7,488 bases of DNA from Phycisphaerales bacterium (GTDB lineage Bacteria > Planctomycetota > Phycisphaerae > Phycisphaerales > Phycisphaeraceae): the NCBI GenBank assembly GCA_012031455.1, contig JAAUTM010000055.1, positions 1 to 7,488 of the forward strand, given 5' to 3'. A model generated the notes under the pieces. It saw only the letters and a program-made list of their open reading frames with translations. It did not search any database and was not told the origin of the DNA. The first letter of the stretch is position 1; each line of letters begins with the position of its first letter. A program made the position numbers and the translations under genes. Below, piece after piece: positions 1 to 4,844 of the stretch.

Positions 1-81
1 ATCGGGCCGAATGTTTTGCGGATCGAGACGGCTGCGGTGGCTGCGGTGAGTGTGATTCGTTACCTCACCATGAAAGCATGA
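1..81 (+). CDS. rsmE: RsmE, 16S rRNA (uracil-1498-N3)-methyltransferase, C-terminal end only
   Basis: An open frame enters from the left edge and gives 26 residues before a TGA at 79-81. It begins IGPNVLRIETAAVAAVS. This matches the conserved C-terminal motif of RsmE (family form LGPRxLRxETA followed by an Ala-rich helix), the SPOUT-class enzyme that methylates U1498 of 16S rRNA. In this family the segment forms part of the SAM-binding knot. Only the tail is present, so nothing can be said about the rest of the protein. A non-coding stretch of about 240 bases with a strong inverted repeat separates it from mce, so the two are probably not in one operon. The identification rests on one short motif, but that motif is distinctive. 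Confidence 0.8.
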   Translation: MGPNVLRIETAAVAAVSVIRYLTMKA

Positions 82-128
82 ACACGATCAGTGCATTAGA
101 ACGGTTTCAGCTCGAGTGTAGCGTCTTG

Positions 129-264
129 CGCCCCCTCTCCCACCGGGAGAGGGTGGACGAGTCCGCGAGGCCGGGTGAGGGCGCTGATTGAAATACAGCG
201 CCTTTCGATAGATTATCACCGCAGACGCCCTCACCCCAACCCTCTCCCGGAGGGAGAGGGGGCG
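129..264. repeat. Nested inverted-repeat element (REP/MITE-like)
   Basis: Two inverted copies of one sequence face each other across about 42 bases. The left copy is at 129-183 and the right copy at 226-264. Each copy contains its own 9-bp palindrome: CCCTCTCCC at 133-141 pairs with GGGAGAGGG at 145-153, and CCCTCTCCC at 240-248 pairs with GGGAGAGGG at 252-260. The outer ends also pair: the CGCCCCCTCTCCC end with GGGAGAGGGGGCG, and GGTGAGGGCG with CGCCCTCACC. The left copy has about 17 extra bases (near 155-172) absent from the right one. Similar C/T-rich and G/A-rich palindromes are common dispersed intergenic repeats in bacteria. The element lies between rsmE and mce and could end rsmE transcription, but it has no T-run, so a terminator role is only a guess. 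Confidence 0.8.
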
Positions 265-324
265 GAAATCACGAAAACCACATACCTCAGATGTGTGTGT
301 GTTTCATAAAGATGGAGCGTCATC

Positions 325-741
325 ATGATAGAAGCCAAAGCGATCAATCACATCGGCATTGCGGTCAAAAGCATTGCCGAGCAGAAGGCGTTTTACGAGA
401 AAACCCTGGGCGCGACCTTCGAAGGCATCGAGGAAGTACCCACACAGAAAGTCAAGGTCGGATTTTTTTCACTGGCGGGGGTTCGGCTGGAGCTGTTGGA
501 ACCCACGGCCCCGGATTCGCCCATCGCCCAGTTCATGGAAAAAAACGGTGGACGCGGCGGGCTGCATCATGTGGCCTACACCGTGGACAATATTCAAAAA
601 CGACTCGATGACCTCAAGGCATCAGGCGTGGCATTGATTCATGAAAAGCCCCAGCCCGGTGCGCATCACACCCAGATTGCCTTTTTGCACCCCAAGGCCT
701 CACAGGGTGTGCTGACCGAACTTTGCGAACCCAAACATTAA
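325..741 (+). CDS. mce: Methylmalonyl-CoA epimerase
   Basis: 138 residues, the usual length for the family. The protein interconverts (R)- and (S)-methylmalonyl-CoA, the step that links propionyl-CoA carboxylation or decarboxylation to methylmalonyl-CoA mutase in the cytoplasm. It has the duplicated beta-alpha-beta-beta-beta fold of the glyoxalase/VOC superfamily. Repeat one starts INHIGIAVKSI (residues 7-17) and ends near LELLEP (55-60). Repeat two starts GGLHHVAYTVDN (78-89) and ends GVLTELCEP (128-136). Candidate metal ligands by position are His9, Glu56, His81 or His82, and Glu132; I assign them by analogy only. The ATG at 325 has a GGAG at 314-317, seven bases upstream, and the next residues match the usual N-terminus. 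The frame is intact, unlike most genes here. About 190 bases with an inverted repeat separate it from the carboxyltransferase, which it is functionally tied to. Confidence 0.93.
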   Translation: MIEAKAINHIGIAVKSIAEQKAFYEKTLGATFEGIEEVPTQKVKVGFFSLAGVRLELLEPTAPDSPIAQFMEKNGGRGGLHHVAYTVDNIQKRLDDLKASGVALIHEKPQPGAHHTQIAFLHPKASQGVLTELCEPKH

Positions 742-779
742 GGTCGAACAAGGTGACTTCGGGTGTCAAGGACAATGAT

Positions 780-877
780 GGATAATGGATGATGGATAAA
801 GGATGATGTTCAGGCAGTCACGGTGACGATTGAATCGATTGGTTTGAACATTATCCATGATCCTTTATCCATTATCC
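780..877. repeat. Imperfect inverted repeat between mce and the carboxyltransferase gene
   Basis: GGATAATGGAT at 780-790 is exactly complementary to ATCCATTATCC at 867-877. The pairing continues inward imperfectly through a GGATAAAGGAT-type segment on the left and ATCATCC/ATCC-type segments on the right, ending near GATGTTCA (about 805-812) and TGAACATTATC (845-855). The left arm also contains short direct repeats of GGATGAT/GGATAAT. The loop holds two small palindromes: GTCACGGTGAC at 817-827 and AATCGATT at 833-840. The element fills most of the 189-base gap and ends about 50 bases before the next start codon. It could be a dispersed repeat or an RNA hairpin that affects expression. I see no T-run that would make it a standard terminator. 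Confidence 0.7.
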
Positions 878-930
878 TTCTAAAACCATGACGGCTCGGC
901 GTCAAAAAAAATACAGTTACGGAGAAACCC

Positions 931-2504
931 ATGGCTGAATCACCTGCTCCCAATAGTCCTCGCACCATGACGCAGCGCATCGATGAGCTTCGCGCCAAGC
1001 GTGAAAAAGTCAAGCTCGGTGGCGGCAAGGACCGCCTCGATAAACAGCGCAAGGGTGGCAAGCTCACTGCCCGCGATCGCATTGACATGCTGCTGGATCA
1101 GGGTACGTTTCAGGAAATGTATGCCTTTGCCCAGCACCACTGCACCAACTTCGACATGACGGGAAGGACCTGCCTGCTGATGGGTGTGATCACCGGTGTG
1201 GGTAATGTGGATGGCAGGCATGTGCATGTCGCAGCCCAGGATTTCACCGTGTCCGGCGGTGCGGTGGGTGAAGTGCATGCCGACAAGATCGTGGAAATGG
1301 CCAAGAACGCGCTCAAAACCGGCACACCGCTGGTGATTATCAATGACTCAGGCGGGGCACGTATTCAGGAAGGTATTGATGCCTTGGGTGGCTACGGCCG
1401 GATTTTTTATCACAACACGTTGCTATCGGGTGCGGTGCCACAGATATCCATGATTTGCGGACCCTGTGCGGTGGTGCTGCTTATTCGCCAGCACTGATGG
1501 ACTTCATCATTCAGACCCGGCAGGCACAGATGTTCATCACCGGGCCTTCGGTCATCAAGCAGGTGACGGGTGAGGATGTCACGGCTGAGCAGTTGGGCGG
1601 GCCGGATGCACAGATGGGTTATTCAGGCGTGGTGCATTTCATCGCGCAGGATGATAAGGATGCCGTGCGGTTGTGTCAGAAGCTGCTTTCGTTTGTTCCT
1701 TCGAACAACATGGAAGATCCGCCGAGGGTGGAGTTTGATGAGGAGATGGAAGCGGACCCCGGCTTCAATGACATTCTGCCTGAGAACGCCAGGGCGGGTT
1801 ACGACATGCACGAGGTGATTTACCGGCTGGTGGATCACCGGGATTTTCTGGAAGCGCAGGCCACGTTCGCCCAAAATATTATTGTCGGTTTTGGCCGGCT
1901 GCGCGGGCGTTCGATAGGTATCGTTGCCAACAACCCGGCCCACAAGGCAGGCGTACTGGATATTGATTCGTCGGACAAGGCCTCGCGATTCATCCGCTTC
2001 TGCAATGCGTTCAACATTCCGCTGATCAACCTGGTGGATGTGCCCGGTTTCATGCCCGGCGTGGAACAGGAATACGGTGGGATCATTCGTCATGGTGCCA
2101 AGCTGCTTTTTGTGTACTCAGCAGCCACGGTGCCCAAAATTACGGTGATCCTGCGCAAGGCTTACGGCGGGGCGTACCTGGCGATGTGCTGCAAGGATTT
2201 GGGGGCTGATCGCTGTGCCTGCTGGCCCACGGCCGAGATCGCGGTGATGGGGCCTGAAGGTGCGGCTGAGATCATCTTCAAACGGGACATCGACGGTGCA
2301 GAGGATAAGAAAGCCAAGCGGGAAGAAATGATTCAGAAATACCGCGATGCGTTCATGAACCCGTATGTGGCGGGATCACGCAGATTCGTGGATGATGTAA
2401 TCGAACCGGCTGATACAAGGCTGTACTGCAGCAGAGCCCTGGAAACGCTGGTCACCAAGCGGGAACTGCGTCCGAGCAAGAAGCATGGCCTGATTCCGCT
2501 GTGA
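931..2504 (+). CDS. mmdA: Acyl-CoA carboxyltransferase (methylmalonyl-CoA decarboxylase alpha / propionyl-CoA carboxylase beta), frame broken
   Basis: The gene moves a carboxyl group between methylmalonyl-CoA (or propionyl-CoA) and carrier-bound biotin. Restored length is about 524 residues, normal for the family. Two crotonase-type domains are visible. The N-terminal one has LGGGKDRLDKQRKGGKLTAR, AQDFTVSGGAVGE and NDSGGARIQEGIDALGGYG. The C-terminal one has AGVLDIDSSDKASRFIRFC, VDVPGFMPGVEQEYGGIIRH, KITVILRKAYGGAYLAM and WPTAEIAVMGPEGAAEI. The start at 931 has GGAG at 921-924. The frame breaks at 1470-1471: the first frame runs into a stop at 1495-1497, and one extra G restores GPCAGGAAYSPAL, the CoA-binding loop. 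A second, hidden pair of frameshifts spans 1164-1184 (missing A, extra G); undoing it turns GRTCLLMG into the family-like GKDLPADG. The sequence resembles MmdA-type proteins, and the carrier is a separate gene as in MmdA systems, but sequence alone does not exclude PccB. Confidence 0.9.
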
Positions 2505-2510
2505 TCGATG

Positions 2511-2539
2511 AAGTGGTCGAGTGGCCAAGTGGTCAAGTG
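2511..2539. repeat. Short degenerate tandem repeat (AAGTGGTC)
   Basis: Just after the carboxyltransferase stop codon there are about three and a half imperfect copies of an 8-base unit: AAGTGGTCG, AGTGGCC, AAGTGGTC, AAGTG. It is low-complexity intergenic sequence about 75 bases before the next gene. I see no palindrome or regulatory signal in it. It may be a remnant of a dispersed repeat. Confidence 0.45.
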
Positions 2540-2615
2540 ATGCAGGGTGGGTCAAGCGAATTGGCGAGCGGCCCCACCAGCAAAGCGGGTCACGGATGAA
2601 GGAAGGAATTGACGC

Positions 2616-3086
2616 ATGATATATGGGATACTCGCACAAGCTGGGCACACGCCACCCTCACGGATGATCGAGTTGTTGATCATCGTCACGCTGGCAGCAG
2701 TGGTGCTATTGCTGGTGCTGGCGTTCAGGGATGTGCTCAAGCTCTTATCGCAACTGACCCGGCAGGTGCAGAACCTGACGGAACAGATTGCAGGTTTGGA
2801 GCATCGCCAAGCTGGGGAGCAGGATACAACATATGAGCAGCCACATACCCCAGTGACATCGGCTGCAACGAGTGCTGGGGTGCCTGCGCAGCCAGCGGGA
2901 ACAGGCGGGATGCCTCCTCAGCTTATCGCGGTGATTGCGGCAGCGGCTACGGCTGCATTGGGTGGAGCTGGCAAACAAGTGGTGGTCAAACGCATCACCA
3001 CCCGCAAGGCGATCACGGCTCCATCGGCATGGGCGGAAATGGGCCGGGTGGTGGTACATTCATCACACAACATTCGAAGAGGTTGA
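2616..3086 (+). CDS. OadG/MmdD-like membrane subunit of a sodium-pump decarboxylase
   Basis: 156 residues in an intact frame. One membrane helix lies near residues 18-37 (IELLIIVTLAAVVLLLVLAF). It is followed by a heptad-like, Gln/Leu-rich stretch (about 40-64) and a Pro/Thr/Ala linker (about 70-100). The C-terminal block is PPQLIAVIAAAATAALGG, a VKRI basic strand, then SAWAEMGR and HSSHNIRRG. The N-terminal helix, flexible linker and short C-terminal module ending in W-x-x-x-GR and an SS-x-x-R-type tail resemble gamma/delta subunits of oxaloacetate and methylmalonyl-CoA decarboxylases. In the known complexes this subunit links the soluble carboxyltransferase to the membrane pump. It is longer than many OadG proteins, mainly through the linker. 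The ATG at 2616 has GGAAGGA at 2601-2607. ATG 2664, just before the helix, is a possible alternative. The position between carboxyltransferase and carrier genes supports the call. The 155 bases after it (3087-3241) show no gene. Confidence 0.68.
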   Translation: MIYGILAQAGHTPPSRMIELLIIVTLAAVVLLLVLAFRDVLKLLSQLTRQVQNLTEQIAGLEHRQAGEQDTTYEQPHTPVTSAATSAGVPAQPAGTGGMPPQLIAVIAAAATAALGGAGKQVVVKRITTRKAITAPSAWAEMGRVVVHSSHNIRRG

Positions 3087-3241
3087 AGAAGCAGCTGGTG
3101 ATGGGAAATGGGTATGGGCTTTGTGCCAGTTTAGTTGTCCCAGCAACCAGCCCCCAGCCACGATGGTGAAGTTGACTTGGAATACGCAAAACAGCGCAAT
3201 CAAACAAACCAGGTATTAATCCGTTACAAGGAACCAACACG

Positions 3242-3654
3242 ATGAAACTTCGGATCACGGTACAGGGCATGGTTTACGATGTGGATGTGGATGTCATTGA
3301 TGCCACGGCGACAACGGCGGCTCCGATGGCAGCCCCTGCGCCAGTAGCAGCGGCACCCGCACCCGCTCCGGCAGTGGCCCCGCCACCCCGGCCTGCAGCA
3401 GCCTCCAAAGCAGCCCGGCGGCACCTGCGGCTGGCTCAGGTGATAAGTCCGTCAAGGCCCCGATCGCTGGCACCGTGGTGCAGATCAAGGTCAAGCCCGG
3501 CGATGTGGTGAGCGTAAACCAGGTGCTGATCGTCATGGAAGCGATGAAGATGGAAACCAATATCGCTTCGCCCACAGCCGGGACGGTGAAAGCGATCAAG
3601 GCCAGCATCGGTCAGGCCGTCAAGGCTGGCGAAGTGCTGGTTGAGTTTGAATAA
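3242..3654 (+). CDS. Biotin carboxyl carrier protein (MmdC/PCC-carrier type), frame broken
   Basis: Carries biotin between active sites of the carboxylase or decarboxylase. Restored length is about 137 residues. The N-terminus MKLRITVQGMVYDVDVDVID matches carrier subunits of this class. An Ala/Pro-rich linker follows (about 20-65). The C-terminal biotinyl domain reads KAPIAGTVVQIKVKPGD, then IVMEAMKMETNIASP, then GTVKAIKASIGQAVKAGEVL. The biotin-accepting Lys is codon 3547-3549, 34 residues from the end, the usual distance. The start is supported by AAGGA at 3228-3232. The frame is lost between about 3401 and 3417 in the linker: the upstream frame then reads arginine-rich nonsense to 3511, and one added base (for example in the CCC or AAA run) joins the two halves. 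The linker is not conserved enough to place the error exactly. It is the likely substrate of the ligase encoded next. Confidence 0.9.
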
Positions 3655-3667
3655 ATCGTCATGGGCC

Positions 3668-3690
3668 AGCCCGAAGCGCAAGTGAGGGTT
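3668..3690. repeat. Planctomycete-type intergenic motif (AGCCCGAAGCGCAAGTGAGGG)
   Basis: Shortly after the carrier stop codon lies a motif of the form CCCGAAGCG-CAAG-TGAGGG. From memory, very similar sequences (CCCGAAGCGnnAGCGAGGG) occur many times between genes in planctomycete genomes. The CCC and GGG ends could pair weakly. It is one copy only, so calling it a repeat rests on that recollection, not on this window. Confidence 0.35.
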
Positions 3691-3739
3691 GCTCATGATC
3701 GAGTGCGGTTAGCGCTGCAACTTGTCGCGTCGGAAGGCT

Positions 3740-3853
3740 TCGCACCTGCGGTGCGTCGCTAAACAGAAAGCCAGCATGATTCGTCGCACCTGCGGTGCGT
3801 CGCTAAACATAAAGCCAGCATGACTCGTCGCACCTGCGGTGCGTCGCTAAACA
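3740..3853. repeat. 44-bp tandem repeat carrying a 6-bp-stem hairpin, about 2.6 copies
   Basis: The palindrome CGCACCTGCGGTGCG (6-bp stem, TGC loop) occurs at 3741-3755, 3785-3799 and 3829-3843, exactly 44 bases apart. Each copy is followed by TCGCTAAACA; the first two continue with a nearly identical AAAGCCAGCATGA segment, differing at a few bases. The third copy diverges after the TAAACA at 3848-3853. The array lies in the 261-base gap between the carrier and ligase genes and ends about 60 bases before the ligase start. It could form three RNA hairpins in a read-through transcript. The rest of the gap (3655-3739 and 3854-3915) shows no gene. It is not a CRISPR array: the repeats are too few and the intervening sequence is itself conserved. 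Confidence 0.88.
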
Positions 3854-3915
3854 AGTAGCGGACTTCAACCTGCGAGCTACCGAGTAACTGAATAACCCTT
3901 TCACGGAGCCAGCCG

Positions 3916-4703
3916 ATGCGCACTTTCTTTTTCGACAAGGTGGACTCGACCAGTTCACAGGCGCGCGTATTGGCAGGGGAGCATCCGGGCGAGGTGTTGC
4001 TGGTGGCGGCTCGGACGCAGTCACAGGGACGTGGCCGGGAGGGTCGAGAGTGGGCTTCGCCTGCGGGCGGTGCGTGGTTCACGCTGGTATGGCCGTGTCG
4101 GCGTGAGGCATCAGCTTACGAGGCGACGCCGCTGGTGGTCGGACTGGCGGTCTTGCAGGTGGTACGCAACAGCATTCTGGATGCTTTTTGCAAAAGGATC
4201 AGGTTCCCAGTCAGCCTGAGCTGCGCATCAAATGGCCCAATGATGTGTTATTGAACGGCGCCAAGCTGGCGGGGATTTTGTGTGAGCGGGAGTTATCGGG
4301 GTCAGAGGCTGGTTCGTTACCGGGCGGATCCTTGTTTATCGGAGTGGGCATCAATGCAGACTTGGACCCATCAGTGCTGGGGGATGACCTGCGTTTCAAG
4401 GCCACGAGTTTGAAGGCTGCCACCGGGTTGTCATTCGACTTGGCGATCCTCATCCGGGGTGTGACGCAGTGCATCACCGAATACATGACGGAGCTGGAAA
4501 ACCACGGGCTTACCGAAGCACGTCGGCTGGAAATTCAAAGCAATCTGGCTTGGCTGGGGCAGAATGTGGCCTTGCAGGTGGAGCATCGACGGGTCGAGGC
4601 GAAGCTGGCCGGGTTGCACAGTGACGGTTCGCTGGTACTGGAGCGCGAAGGTGAAAAGCGGACGTTCTCGATGGGTGAAATCGAACATCTCATGTTGGTT
4701 TAG
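3916..4703 (+). CDS. birA: Biotin--[acetyl-CoA-carboxylase] ligase, monofunctional, frame broken
   Basis: Makes biotinyl-AMP and transfers biotin to the Lys of the carrier protein. Restored length is about 262 residues. The catalytic domain has FDKVDSTSSQA (6-16), the nucleotide-binding loop GRGREGREW (38-46), and KWPNDVLLNGAKLAGIL with the conserved Lys near residue 106, equivalent to Lys183 of E. coli BirA. GVGIN follows, then a small C-terminal beta-domain (about 205-262). There is no N-terminal winged-helix domain, so this is the non-repressor form and should not regulate biotin genes by itself. The start has GGAG at 3905-3908. The frame breaks at the AAAA run 4192-4195: one added A turns the sequence into AFCKKDQVPSQPELRIKWPND. 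Without it the first frame stops at 4254. Placement after the carrier gene suggests it serves this enzyme, although such ligases usually act on all biotin proteins of the cell. Confidence 0.92.
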
Positions 4704-4844
4704 TGGCACTTTCATATTCTCCGCAAGTTTTTAATGCCGAAATGACGAAATAGTAGGAACGCAGATTACGGGGTGTTTACGGGCCTGCTTCTGTGCAGGT
4801 GTTGGCTGACCCTCGCATACTGCGGTTCAAGGTGATTTGCCCTG

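Noticed and set aside
152..172. GGACGAGTCCGCGAGG, similar to stem II of a hammerhead ribozyme
   Set aside because: The catalytic core CTGATGA and the GAAA strand are missing and no three-stem fold is visible. It is better explained as the insert in the left arm of the inverted repeat.
1623..2093. Minus-strand open frame of 156 codons, and other minus-strand frames throughout
   Set aside because: They lie opposite well-conserved genes, have no family-like motifs and are explained by codon bias of the + strand genes.
931..2504. True pseudogene of the carboxyltransferase
   Set aside because: All catalytic and binding motifs are preserved on both sides of each break and the breaks are single bases, so loss of function is unlikely to be real.
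3740..3853. CRISPR array
   Set aside because: Only three repeats of 15 bases, the spacers between them are nearly identical, and no cas gene is nearby.
4188..4200. Programmed -1 frameshift at the AAAA run in birA
   Set aside because: No clear slippery heptamer with a downstream pseudoknot is visible, and similar breaks occur in three other genes at unrelated homopolymers, so sequence error is simpler.
4704..4844. Terminator or promoter between birA and mrpA
   Set aside because: Only a weak 5-bp hairpin (4784-4799) without a following T-run, and no convincing -35/-10 pair.
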